DNA from: Owenia fusiformis
Taxonomy: Eukaryota; Annelida; Polychaeta; Sabellida; Oweniidae
DNA length: 64,000 bases
Direction of reading: 5' to 3'
Assembly (NCBI GenBank): GCA_903813345.2
Contig: CAIIXF020000007.1
Coordinates: 16,786,714-16,850,713 of the forward strand
Shown here: in pieces, positions 11,212-26,200 of the stretch
Position numbering within the stretch: position 1 is the stretch's first letter
Layout of the letters: the number at the start of each line of letters is the position of its first letter
The notes under the pieces: model-generated
The model's input: the letters and a program-made list of their open reading frames with translations, nothing else
Database searches by the model: none
Told to the model about the DNA's origin: nothing
Translations under genes and position numbers: made by a program

Positions 11212-14200
11212 CTTGTTCATTTCAATATTTTCTGTATCATGTTTTTTCGTACTGGAAGATCGTCTCTTCAATTTGATTCCACTTCTCTTAGTTTTCTGGA
11301 AGAAAATACAATAATACAAAGGGAATGCACATTTGTAAAACATCTAAATACTGTATTATTTCAAAGGGAATGCATATTTGGGCACATCTGTAAAACAAAT
11401 TAATATATAATTGACATTGAATAGCCATATTGAATTCAAATATGTCCACCATTATCTATTATTTTTCATACTAATTAATCTGGATATAACTGCATTTTTG
11501 ATCTTCAATAACTTCTATATCTGACTTCTGATCAGATGGGATTATAAGGAAAACAAAGTCAAGAGAAAAATATGCTTCAAACATTCCATTTTTTCTTTCC
11601 CTTCCAATTCTTTTAAAGAACACACTGAACTACAAACAAATTGACTTGTTGAAACAAATCATATTGACAAAAACATTAGTGACACAGTGATCACTGCTCC
11701 AACTTACAGCATTGATGTGTTCAATGATGTTCTCTAGCTTCTGCTGTGCTGTTTTAATACTGTCTTTGTCTTTATGGTGGTTGGTTGTGGCCTTATAGAG
11801 TCTGGTCAACAGGAGAGGATACCTGGAACATGCAAAAATGTAAAGTGGTAAGTTATGCATAACAAGTGAGTGATTGCAAAAGCTCACCATGTGAGCTAAT
11901 AAATATAGGGGAGGTTGAGGCAAATGGTCGAGGGAAAACTTTCATCAAATACAAAAGACTTTAGAGCAAACAATTCCATACTAAAGCAATATTGAAGTTG
12001 TTGAAGGTCATACAACATATCTGCCTCATATCGATGATAAGTATTTTGATATGGGATCATAAAATTGTTTTGAATGATATCATTCTTATCAATGAATCAA
12101 TATGATAATGTCTAAAATGTATGCATTATGGTGTGAAAAAAGCACATGATTACAAGTCCTCAGTAAAATTACCATGAGCAGGGTCAATATCAATGCATTT
12201 GTTTCACAACTCATTTGGTCATTTAATATAGAAGTTATATTATACAGACAAGGGAAGTAAGTATGTAAGTTGGGATGTTTTTTATACTACTACATTATAA
12301 ACAAGGCATTAACATAAAAAATGTCACCACCTTCCATTTGTTACAGATGCTGAACAATATGAAAAGTTAGAGATTATACTAAAAAGTCATCACTTTAAAA
12401 AATCACTTTACTTTGAAAGTATAATCCAGTATGTTGAGAATGCAAATCAAGTTATATGTAATAGTACAGCACAAGAAAATAAATAAATAAAAAGACATCT
12501 AATTATAAAGTACTAATGTATTAGTATATAAAACCAGTACAAAAGATTTACTCTCATGTTACAGAACATGTTATCCCTTGGGTATGTGTCCCTGGCAACA
12601 GTAGTTTGTGTGGCTCTTAGCCAACCAGAGAGTACATTTGTCAACTACTGTACACCAACAGAAGACTGCTGGCCATGTGCTCCTGATATCAGAGCCTTTG
12701 CAGCCACTCTGTCTTCACCTGATATCCTAATAGACAATTGGAATGAAAAGTTTGATCTTGCAGCAGATGTTGGGAACCACTATCTATGGAGGAAACCTGG
12801 ATGGGTGGTGGATGTTCAAACACTTGGTAAAATGTTACGTTTATTTAGAATCACATATGTTACATTTTAGAAAATATAAAATATACAATGTTACTTTATA
12901 TTAAACCAGTATCAAGATGGAGTATAATGTCGATCAATGGAATATGTTCCAGGCCTTTTTTTAAAATACATGTTTTAGTAAGGATGCAGTGAAGCTTTTC
13001 TTGCACTTTTTGATCATCAAAATGTCAAACGTCAAAGAGGTCCTTTAGTCTTAGTGTTATAAAATAATGAATACAGTTGCGATGTTTTGTATCAATCACT
13101 GAATGCCTAGGATATTGAAATATTCAAAATAATTATCTAACATTTACAATAGAGGACGTCCAAAAAGCTGTGAGATTTGGGAGAAAGCACCGATTAAGGT
13201 TATCTATTGTATCATCTGGCCATGACTTTGCTGGCCGTAACACGGGAACAGCCTCTTTGATGATAAATACAAGAAATATGAAAGCCAAGCGGGTGTATCC
13301 AGCTGACGCCAACAGTCCTACTGGAAGTTCACTATGGGCAGAGCCAGCATGTAACATGGGGGAGATATTTGCTGAGGTAAGTATATAGCAAGCTGAGCCA
13401 GCATGTAACATGGGGGAGATATTTGCTGAGGTAAGTATATAGTAAGCTGAGCCAGCATGTAACATGGGGGAGATATTTGCTGAGGTAAGTATATAGCAAG
13501 CTGAGCCAGCATGTAACATGGGGGAGATATTTGCTGAGGTAAGTATATAGCAAGCTGAGCCAGCATGTAACATGGGGGAGATATTTGCTGAGGTAAGTTT
13601 ATAGCAAGCTGAGCCAGCATGTAACATGGGAGAGATATTTGCTGAGGTAAGTATATAGCAAGCAGAACCAGCATGTAACATGGGAGAGATATTTGCTGAG
13701 GTAAGTTTATAGCAAGCTGAGCCAGCATGTAACATGGGGGAGATATTTGCTGAGGTAAGTATATAGCAAGCTGAGCCAGCATGTAACATGGGAGAGATAT
13801 TTGCTGAGGTAAGTATATAGCAAGCAGAACCAGCATGTAACATGGGAGAGATATTTGCTGAGGTAAGTATATAGCAAGCAGAACCAGCATGTAACATGGG
13901 AGAGATATTTGCTGAGGTAAGTTTATAGCAAGCTGAGCCAGCATGTAACATGGGGGAGATATTTGCTGAGGTAAGTATATAGCAAGCTGAGCCAGCATGT
14001 AACATGGGAGAGATATTTGCTGAGGTAAGTACTAGTATATAGCAAGCTGAGCCAGTATGTAACATGGGAGAGATATTTGCTGGGGTAAGTTTATAGCAAC
14101 CTGAGCCAGCATGTAACATGGGAGAGATATTTGCTGAGGTAAGTTTATCGCGTGCTGAGCCAGCATGTAACATGGGAGAGATATTTGCTGAGGTAAGTTT

Positions 14201-17200
14201 ATTGCAAGCTGAGCCAGCATGTAACATGGGGGAGATATTTGCTGAGGTAAGTTAATTGCGTGCTGAGCCAGCATGTGACATGGGAGAGATATTTGCTGAG
14301 GTAAGTTTATTGCTTGCTGAGCCAGCATGTAACATGGGGGAGATATTTGCTGAGGTAAGTTTATTGCGAGCTGAGCCAGCATGTAACATGGGGGAGATAT
14401 TTGCTGAGGTAAGTTTAGAGCGAGCTGAACCAGCATGTAACATAAAAAAGTACAATTTAAAGGCCTCACCTTCCCTATCCATGTATTATTCTACTCCATG
14501 TATTATTTTTCCCTGTCTAAATCTGAACATGACCACCACGTTTTCTCAAGAATAAATTACAATTTTGCTTGTTCGTCAGACAACTAACTTTGATTACTAA
14601 CTTTAGGTAGATAGGTATGGCCTGGTTGCTGTTGGAGGGAATGCACATGGTGTGTCTGTATCAGGTTGGACACTGGGAGGAGGACACAGCCAGCTGAGCA
14701 GGAAGTATGGCCTGGGAGTGGACAATGTCCTGTCATTTGAGGTGGTATTGGCTGATGGTAGCGTGGCTAACGTATCTGCCAATGGTAAGATTTTTAAAGG
14801 TTGTGAACTTTTTATAAAAATACATTCTGAAAGTTACTTTTCTGGCGTATCACCATTCAGCCCCTTACATAATTAATTTCATAATGAGGTATTAACATCC
14901 AAAATGTCGCCTGCCATTTGTTACAAATGTCACACTGATCACTAAACACCCAACCACCGAACACCAAATGCTGAAGGGTACCTTCCACAAAAATTGGAGG
15001 CCATACACTAGGGCAGAGCATTTGTACTGAAAGGAGCGTTTTCAGTACAAATATGTACTGAAAAATGTACTGAATTTTTAAGTATATTTTTCAGTATAAA
15101 TATGTACTGAAAAATATACTTAAAATTTCAGTGCAAATTTCAGTATAAATATGTACTGAAAAATGTACTGAAATTTTAAATACATTTTTCAGTATATATT
15201 TATACTGAAAAATATACTGAATTTTAAGTGTGATTTTAAGTGCAAATATGTACTTAAAAATATACTGAAATTTAAGTGTGATTTTAAGTGCAAATATGTA
15301 CTGAAAAATATACTGAAATTTAAGGGCATATTTAAGTGTAAATTTTTACTGAAAAATATACTTAGATTTTGAAATACGACATCTTCCTGACTTTGACATC
15401 TATACCATGGATTTTGCTATACTCGAACAAATGAGGTTCTATGTTCATGTTATATATTTTAATTTTGATATCATTTAATTAATTTGCTCAAGCAATATGA
15501 GTGAAAATCTCATGAAAAACTTATTTTTAAGACTGAGAAAATGTGTACCTTTAATGTTTTTGAATTTTAGAACTTAATAAGGTAGAATGTATCTAGAAAC
15601 CTCAAAAGGTATGGAATACACATGTTATGTACGATCAGTTTTAAATAAAGGGTTTATCCCTCAGGAAATATGGGTATCCAAAACCTCCCAGTACATAACC
15701 CTTATATATGCATTATATTTGATAGGTTTGATGGGGCTAAAAAGAAATTTATTGATGGAGAAAATGCAATCAGATATTATTACAGGATGCGTCTTAAATA
15801 ATTAAATCCAAAAACATAACTTATTAAAAGGAAAACACTTGATTACAGTAAACCTAGCCTCTCCAGTTTGATTAGAGTCTGCTTTAAAGGATGTGTCTAA
15901 AGAAACTTTATTAATCCACTAACAAAACAAAATATTTTGACAAGGCAAAACAAACCTGATTACAGAGAGACTCTTTTAAGTTTGGTTAAAGGCTGCTGTA
16001 AAGGAAGCATCCAAAATAATTTCATAATGTAATAGCATTCCTGTTGGGGGGGGGGGGGGGGGTTTCAAGGGTCCAAGCGAACCCCCCCCCCCCCCCCGGC
16101 CAAAAATTCTTTAAAAATCATGCACTTTTCACCATTCTAAGAACTTTTTGAGTGATTTAGAGTTTATAAAGTATGCCTTACATTTACGTTTTCTCTTATT
16201 TCCATTATTGGGCACAAATATTTCTCATTGCATATATTTATACTTAAAATTATCCTTAAATTTCAGTATATTTTTCAGTACATTTTTATACTGACTTTTG
16301 CACTTAAATTTCAGTACATTTTTCAGTATATATTTGTACTTAAATTTATCCTTAAATTTTCAGTGCATTTTTCAGTATATTTTTGCACTTAAATTTGTCC
16401 TTAAAATTCAGTACATTTTTCAGTACATATTTATACTTAAATTTGTACTTAAAATTCAGTATATTTTTCAGTACATGAATTTGTACTGAAAAATATACTG
16501 AAAAAAATTCAGTGCATTTTTCAGTACAAAAATATACTTAAATTTGTACTGAAACAAAACTAGTACATTTTTCAGTACATATTTGTACTGAAAACGCTCC
16601 TTTCAGTACAAATGCTCTGCCCTAGTGATAACAATATGTCACCACTTGAAAATGACAAATTGATATTTGACCTGGTTCTGGTGGAACAATTTGTACTTAA
16701 AATTACTGATGACATATAAAATCTTTCTTCGATGATTTATATTATCTAGGTACATATATAATTGATGCTAACAACAACCCTGTGGAGGCCCCAGACAATG
16801 ACCTCTGGTGGGCCTTAAGAGGAGGGGGAGGGAGTACATTTGCTGTAATGACTGCTCTTCATATAAAGCTGTTCCCTGCGGCAACAGGATATGTCAGGTT
16901 AAATGGAAACATAATTTGTGTCGAACAGAGAGAATTCCTATTTGGACAATCTACAGCCTTCACTTATTTGACACCATAGTCCTTGAGCAATACGTGTTTG
17001 GGATGTTTCACATATTTATGACCACTAGAAAAACCAGACAAAGACTCCTTATTAAATGAGCCTCGTGTTTTTTTCTATTTATCAATGTACAGCCTTAATC
17101 ACACATACTAGTTTTCTGCATGAGGAAAATTCTGCCCAAAGAAAATGTCAAATTCTGCGCGAAATTCTGCATGAAATCCCAAATTCCGAGATAAATTCTG

Positions 17201-20200
17201 CAAGCAACTTCTAAACTTCTTCTTAACTATCACGAAATTTCGGGAAATTCAAATTTCGCGACATGGGAGACGTAATCTTCAAGTGCAAAGGTGGAAGTTT
17301 GAGAATTTTAAACATATTTCATATTTCTCCTTAGAAATCCTCACAACACCAGTTTCTGATGACAAAATTAGATTTTCTGCTGTGGCACGGAATCACAGAT
17401 TTCTAGTATGTGTGCTTAATCACGCGGTCCTAACTTTGACCGTTAATTTGAATTTTTGACCTACTGGATGTTTGAAAATCAAGGATTGCGACTCTCATAC
17501 TGCACCATTCTTCTTCAAACTTATACCATTAAAAGCAGAACAAAATTGCCTTTCTGTCAGTGCATTACTTTATTGTAAAGAGTCCCTCGTTCTAGCAGCG
17601 TTTTGGTCCCCAGCTGTTAGAAGGCCTTCTTACAGCTGGGGACCAAAATGCCACTGGAAGTAGGGACTCTGTTTAAAAGAATAATGTACCATCAGAAAGG
17701 GATTTTTGTTATGCTTTGAATGAAACAAGTTTGAAGAAAAACGGTGCAGTATGAGACTCGTAATCCTTGATTTTCAAACATCCGGTAGGTCAAAAATTCA
17801 AAATAACGGTCCAAGTTAGGACCGCGTCTTAATATAGAAGTTGTGGACCACTCACTCAAAGCCCTCTGTACATAAATACAATGTATTGCTTTAAAGGGGA
17901 TAAAACATAAGACCACTAGAGATGATTGCTCTACGCTCTATCTGGACTAGGTCATAGATTTCAAATCAAGTAACAGTTTTTATGTTTGTTCCAGTACATT
18001 CCTTACTTATCCTATATGGGGTGAAAACATGTATTGGTTAGATGAGCCAGTTAACAACACAGGGGAGCAGGTCCTGGATTTCTTCTATAAGGATCTACTA
18101 TGGAGATTGCCTGACACCTGGGGTGGATATGTAATGATATATACAGGACCTGTTGACCTTAGTAAGCGTGTTAGCCTGTTTACTTGATTGTTTGCTTATT
18201 TGTTTGTTGGTCTGTTTGCTTTTTTTATAAATACTGAAAATGTTATAATTAAGAAATATAGACGGAAAAGCAGGGGTTATATCTTCGAATACACCCCCCA
18301 GGGCTAGGCACAAACGTTTTCTTCGAAAGCTTTTGTGCCTAGCCCAAAGGGGTGTATTCGACGATATTACCCCTGCTCTGAAGTCTATATTACGATTCGA
18401 ACATGAAAATCCACCAAATTGTTTCGAATATTCATCATGTTCCGCCATTACTACGACCCACCGTTATGACGTCACACATTACACTATTACTGGGTTATTG
18501 ATCTCGAATATAACCCAGCTGAAGCATTGACTTTGTTTACAGTTTATAGAAGGCGTGAATACAGTCATGTTCGAATGAGTTTTCTAGTCAGTTTAGGTAC
18601 TCAAGATGAGTTAGCATAGTTATAGCATGGTAACATCAACATGAATCCTTTATACAGCTTGGTTACCCTGTCATATATACTTTGTACTATCATAAATACT
18701 TCATAACATACTTGCACAGCACTATCATATATCCTTCATATAGCATGGTTGTATCCTGGCTATTCCCAACTAGGAAGCGTACAATTTACTCTGTTCCACT
18801 ATGGACCATGGGAGGAGGCAATGAATGGCCTCCAGCCTCTCATTGACTTCCATCCTGAATGGCGACTTGCAAATGATTTATTCAACTTTAGCACTTATTT
18901 GGAAATGAATGAAGGTAAGTTTAATATTGAAGGCCTCATCTGATCGTAGAATAGCGTGATATGGCAAGATGGCTACAAGGGGTTACACTCTATCAACTTA
19001 ATAAATAAATATTCATGAATTTTATCATAATCAACTGCCATTAGTTCCACATTTTCTGATCCATGAGTAAATCATAGGATGTTCTTTTTATTCCATTGTT
19101 TAAATTCAAATCAAATTGAGCAAACAACCGATTGGCTATTATATTATTCTTTATATTCTTTCTGCCAGCATTGTTTTGAGTCAAGTAGCAAAAATCTGTT
19201 ATGGTGCGATATCTCATGGTTTTAAAGCTGTGTTCTATCAAAGATTTGCCAAAAATATGATATTATTCAATGGTTACAGTAAAAATATTACACATAAACT
19301 TTCTCATATTTTAGTATTAGTACTTTGCAATATCACCCCATCATTGAAATTCTAGGTGGTGTTAATGACATCCTGAATGGAAACACCTACATTGTGAACC
19401 GTCTTCACCAAGAGGAATATCTCAAAGCAGGTGCTATTACTGAAGTTTATAAAAACTACATACAGGATTTTGATGAAGATAGCTTTCAATTCAGCTGCAC
19501 ACTTGCACATCTGGGACGTAAGTTTAAAACTAAATCTAAAGTTGGGCCAACAAATTCTTTAGAATTGATATTTCTATGCAAGCAAACCAAAGAAAAATAT
19601 TAAATTCATATGAAATTTATTTTGAATTAAGTATTTTGAACAGGAGATTGAAAGCAAAATATATTGTTCAATAAAACAACAACATTGAAGTTGATTCATA
19701 TATCCGATTTAAAATTCCTAATCTAATAAAAAAATTCTTGCAGTTTAAAATCTTTTAAAATATTAACTTTTTAGATGCGACAGTGACCCCTGGGCCAGAG
19801 GACACCTCAATTAGCCCTGAATTGCGAAAAGCATACATCAGCAATTCCTGTGGGACAGCATGGGGAGCAGGGGAAACAGGGGACTACCAACGTCTAGCAA
19901 TAAAAGATTTTGATTCTAATTTCTTACAACAAGCAGGAGATGGTGTGTATTATAATGAACCTGACACAGACCTGGTCAATTGGAAATCAGACTTCTGGGG
20001 ATCGAACTATGCCCGCCTGGCAGAGATTAAACAGCGCTATGATCCAGATGGCTATTTCAGGTGCTCCCATTGTGTTGGCTCTGATGTGCCATTCACTGGG
20101 ATCACCATACCATAAATGATCCAATGTTAGTTTACATCACTGGATGAGATACTTTGAATATGGTTCAATAAAAGAACTCCATGTATCACAAACAAATGGC

Positions 20201-23200
20201 TTAATGTTGGTTTTTGAATTTTTACTTGATCTCTAAGAAATAACTTGAATATCTTGCTTTGATATTTTGCTTTACAATGGAGGAAATAAACCTTCATAAA
20301 ACATCACAAATTTAAATCTGAGATAGACTTTGTTGTTTGAAACTAACAAGGGCATGTTGAATCAAAACAATCTTCCAAGGTCAAAGTTTAAAAATGGATT
20401 AGAGATCTAGGGAAAAATAACTAGTATACAAACAACAATGACATTCTATAGAATATAAAAGAAACATTAGTATTCAAATGAGCCAGAAATTGAGAGCATC
20501 AGATTATGAACCTTAAAACTGTCAGATTCGAGAGATTAACTTTTATTTTATTTTATAAATTGCAAAAATTGTTGATTTCATTGCAGATGTTGAAATTATA
20601 ATCTTGTTGAATGGTTCAATAATCCATTAATCCTAACACAAATTCACACTTAAATTATAATCTCATCTTTGGCTCAAAAATTGGCCAATATAGCACATAA
20701 CATATACATAATGATACCAGAATTCAATGTAAAATGCCCCCCCCCCCCCCTCCAAAATAATTATACATATTTATTATAATAATTATTTATTCCATTCAAT
20801 TCTGTTACAATGACCAAGATGAAATTTGGAAACATCATGTCTAGTTTATTTAGTCCACAAAGTTCAAGTATCGCAAAGCATTACACAACTCTTTAATAGC
20901 TTGATGGAATATGACGTGCTGACGTGAAATATGCTGTCATGCTGTGTAACTGTGGACTGATCTTAACAAGATAATCCACAAAATGAAAGCAATATTTCCT
21001 TGGTAAGATTGATTCATATATAACAATATATGAAATTAGTCTTAAATCAATCGACTGAGGTTAATAAGTAGAGAGTATTTTCTTTGATAAATACTTCAAT
21101 ATATCAACAAATCTTACGATTTCATCATTAACCCAACTACGAAACTAGAAAGATTTCTTAATTTTCCACTTATTGGTAGTCTTGTTTCAAGACTGTATAT
21201 CCGACCTCCTTATCAACTTCACTAATACATTATTGTGGGGAGTTGAACCCTATTTATTAATCAATTTCAATAAACTTAAATCAAATTAACTTTTTGTAAT
21301 CCTCAATCTGTGGCTAATGTTGTCTTCATTTACAAATACCAAGACAAGCCAGGATATCTACATGTACTTTGTTTTTTATAATTTCTCAAATTGTCCATGG
21401 ATATATTTTGATAAAATCTAAGGAAAAGCTCTTCAAAAATAAAATAAAATCCAGTGTTACTTACTTCATAATTCTTTGAACAGGCCTCATCAGAAATGAT
21501 TTCAGATTCATCCTGCGACAAATCGAGTTCTCCGCTTGAGAAACACGAAGGAAAATATGCAACAACTCTTTCTCTTTCTCCAGCTGTTCAAGTAGCAGCG
21601 TCGCAGCAGACTGATTTACACAATATTTCTCAAATGCTAATAACATGTTAGATGCCTCTAAGAACAACTTCCCAATATCAACAGTATTGAAGTTCTCATC
21701 ATCTTGCTCATTAGCTAGTTCTATGGCATCTTGAAGGACGTCTGCAAATTCATCGTTTATTGCAATGAGTTCATCAAGGTTTTGAAAAATTGTCTCTGTT
21801 TGTTCAGTGGTTAACAGTCCTGCTGTCTCCATTGGTATACAGAATTCCTGTAAGTACATGTAAATGGTACGATACATCATTTGATTCAACGAGGGTGACA
21901 TCTCATAGCATTTGATTGTTTATAAAACAGAATCTGTTTTACACGTTGACACCTCAGTGTTACACGCTTTCATGTCTAAAACATCATTTTCAGTTGGAAA
22001 ACCATTCAAATTGTAATTTCAAGTGTGAAGGGGGAAATGTATCCCAGCTTGACCAGGTCTAACTGGGTCAGATATTTCATATAGCCAGAGCAGAAGCAAT
22101 GCGCTTATACAGCAAATTTAGCAGTTTTTAGTGTTATAGTTATTTGGCTACCCACCACACCACTCCCCCTGTTTATGGTATTTAGGGGGGATAATTGATT
22201 CAAGTTCACTGAATCAACCTGTAATTTGTTGTCAAAGTAAAAGTAGTTAGTATAATAAATTGCATACTAATAATGCAAAATCTATGTACATTATTTATCA
22301 TGCAAATAACTGAACTTTGTTTAACAGCATAATATACAGAAATATCATTCAACAAAAAGTCAACTGAATGGTTGAAACAATTTGCTGACAATGTTATTTA
22401 CCCGGAGAGCTTTGAAATCCTACAACACAATCTAATTAACTTGGAATGTTATCTATCTAAAAACAATCTAATTAGCTGATGAAATGATTTTTTCACAAAC
22501 TCAATGGGATATTTTGAAGCACATGGTCATTATTATGTACATGTTCAGATTTCAGAATATACACGTGATAATTCAACACATGACAATAATGAGATTTATT
22601 GTTAATGAGGGGAAAAACAAATAGTATAGAAAAGGAATGATATGTGCCTCCCTGCTATTTCATCTCTAACATTAATCTATTGATTAACAATTAAAATGAT
22701 AAGGTACTTAAATAACAACAAATCAATAGCCGAGACATAATAAAATAATCATTACCACTTAATACAGATGATACCAAAGAATAGATATTATGAGATGGAG
22801 TAGAAAATTATATCAGCAACCACAAGTAAAACATTCAGATTAAATTATGAAACAGTCATAAAACATGAAGATTGTTTGCTTGGACACGGAATAGAGGTAC
22901 AGTATACAGTAAAATACAAAATAACAATATACATAAAGGATAGAAAACTAATTGGACTGAATACAGAAGTCATGAAAAGCACAAGATGCAGTCTACTTTT
23001 TGCTTTAATGGACAATCAGCTTTTTTGCCTTTGATTAGACAAAAATGTTCAGATATGTTTGGAGTACAATGTAGTTATAAGAATTAATTGAAGTTCAACA
23101 CCAATGTAAAGTACCCTGTGTGCAGAGTCTAGTTAAACTACGAAGACGAAGTTCTCTTTTAAGAAGTGAAGTCGAACGAATGCAAAGGGTAATATGTAAA

Positions 23201-26200
23201 GATTCTTGGCAAGAAAAATTGCCATACATGAAATTCCCGTGGAATTTTGATTTCTTTTGGGTGCTTATCATGCACTTCCAAGAATGGTTTGAAGCAGGTA
23301 TTTTGAATTTTCTAAATGCCCCAGGTGCTTATTAAAGAGAATGCGGTAAGCTAAATTATGTAGATATATAATTTTTTATACATGTAATTATGATCAACTT
23401 TACCTTACTGAAGATATTTTAGATTTATGATATGACATATATGAACTAACAACTCCAGTTTCAGCTAGTTTACAAAAAACAACAACCATGAAGTCTGATA
23501 TCAAATCAATTTCAGGAGGCATATTTACATGCAATTGATTATTGACAATGATATCAGTCCGCAGAGAATCAGTCAACTTTCTATGGTTTTGCTGGCTTTT
23601 TCATGTAAGTCATATTCTAATTTTTAAGATATTGCTACTTTTTATGATAATTCTTCAAGGAATTTTGGAAGCCTAGAAATCAAAGATTAAAGGCAGAATC
23701 AGATCTATAGGGGTGACAAAATTACAAGCAACGTGTACAATTGACCTACCAATCTATTCCTTACAATCTCAAATACAATATCTCTAAAAAGATTCACGAT
23801 ATGTTCTAAATTGGTGAAGTTATTATGGATTCAAACTGCAAAAATAGGTAAAAAATGTTTAAATTCTCCCAAATAATAAGAATGGTAACCATTCTTATAG
23901 AAAAATAATACATTATTGTAAAAATCTTTAGTTTTCTTGAAATAAAGTGTGCACTTTGGGTATTTTTAGAAAATAGACATGACAAGGAATGACATAAGCC
24001 AGAAATATTCTAAAATTGACACAATTTTTTGTTGGCCTGCTCGCTATCTCTGACTCTCTCTTTAAATCAATATTCTTTATTGTATATCTTGATGAACTAC
24101 AAAATGACTTATGCTCCTAGACGTTGACTGCTCCTGCATATATATAAGTTTTCAATATTGAAAAGGTTACTGTATGATTGAAAGACATTGAAAATACTAA
24201 AATAAGGCATGTAAACTGGAGGGAGGAATACAGTTATTATATGGGCCGGGGGTTGTCAACTTCATGATGCAATAATAATTTACGAATTATTATACATATT
24301 TTACTATATGAAATGATACAATTAAAGAGTTATATCAGGGGATACTTTATACCATATCACCATTTCATATCTTTTTAGTGATATTGTATGAAATATCTTG
24401 CAATATGTGAAAAAAATTTAAGCCCAAGACTAAATGCATTGTAGAATGACCATTCCTTTCGGGCGTTGTTTCCTAAAATCGATGATCTCGTGCAAATTTT
24501 GGAAAGAAACACCTTCAAGGAATGGTCATTCTACATTGCACTGAGTACAGGGCTTAAATCCTAAAACAGTTATCACTAAAAGTTAAAATACATTTCTTCA
24601 CATAGTGTTGGTTTAAATTTTCATATTTCAGCTTATTCACAATTTGATAACCTTGCCCAAGTCAGTATTTTTTACTTATCTAATCTCGAATTATTAGGTC
24701 ATAATAGATATCAAAATAAGTAAAAGAGACCAACTTGGGCAAGGCTAACAATTTGCAAATTGATGATGAAATACGACATTGTTCATCAAAGAATGCGAAA
24801 CAAATCAATATACATTTCAAGTACATGTACATGTATATTAAAAAAAGATTCTGATCAATTTTTTGCTTGACATATGACTGATCTTAGTTTATTCAATACA
24901 GTTTGCATGATCTATAAATATTTACTTAAAACGCAGATATATTGGAAAATAACACCTGTTATATTCCTTGTTCAATGAAACTTTACAGTTGTTTGATATT
25001 AAATAGGATATAATGTTGATTTAAATCATGGATTGTACAATGTATTGAAGTGACTTTTACTGATTTATTGCCAAATGCATTTTTATATCATTCCTAAAGT
25101 GTCTCAACTGAAAAGCCTTTGTCATTCCATAACATGATTTTAATGTTATAGCTGTTCATGGAAAATTACATTTTGCATTTTCTGTGAATAAACATTTCGA
25201 TTTGATAAGATATGTGTACTTTCATATAGGATGATAGGAAAGGGTTAATTTTCAATATTACTGGATAGAAATAACCATTTGGTAGTACAGTATTAGCGCT
25301 TCCTGGTCATCTCAACCCCAAGCCAACTCAACCCGTAGTTGAGTCAACCCGAGTAGAACTCAACCCCAAGTTCAGTCAACCCGAGTAAAACTCAATCCCA
25401 AGTCAACTCAACCCCAAGTCAACTCAACCCCAAGTTGAGTCAACCCTAGTAAAACTCAATCCCAAATCAACTCAACCCTGTAAAACTCAACCCCAGTAAA
25501 ATTCAACCCAAAGTTGAGTCAACCCTTGTAAAACTCAATCCCAAGTCAACTCAACCCTGTAAAACTCAACCCCAAGTTGAGTCAACCCGAGTAAAACTCA
25601 ATCCCAAGTCAACTCAACCCAGTAAAACTCAACCCCAAGTCAACTCAACCCAAAGTTGAGTCAACCCTAGTAAAACTCAATCCCAAGTCAACTCAACCCT
25701 GTAAAACTCAACCCCAAGTTGAGTCAACCCGAGTAAAACTCAATCCCAAGTCAACTCAACCCTGTAAAACTCAACCCCTATATTTTTTATTTACAGATAA
25801 ACTTATATTCAACATGATATGAACGTTTATTTCATAAAAAAAGTTTTCATAATTCTGATTCTTTGAGGTTAAAGTTTATCTCCAAGACTGAAGATATTGA
25901 CATTCCAAGATCATATCGGGGTATAATCGCGATTTCACTGGAAAATGTTTTCATCTATGGAAGCTTAGAACATTTCTTTGGATCACAATAACTTTGTAAC
26001 TAACAAAGGTAGGATGCTAGTTTTAAGCCATAATGTGCAGGATTCAAAATTGAACAAAGTCAGAAAATATTAGTTCTTTAAGACTGCAGCTTAAAAAATG
26101 CCAGGGGAAGGGTGTTGAAGGGTTGAAGAATCGTGGATATTGAAAATCACATTTTATCCATTTTCAGTAATGTTTGGTACCTCTACAACATGTGAAAATA

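Noticed and set aside
13339-14440. CRISPR-like array
   Set aside because: Units are contiguous near-identical tandem copies with no unique spacers, in an animal gene intron.
13133-14469. Long minus-strand ORFs of repeated 18-residue peptides (364, 226 and 145 residues)
   Set aside because: They are shadows of the 54-bp splice-donor array, whose length is a multiple of three. No start context, splice signals or composition supports a real gene.
16035-16100. G17/C17 run as a functional G-quadruplex
   Set aside because: The G and C runs would pair with each other as a hairpin, and homopolymer lengths are unreliable in sequencing.
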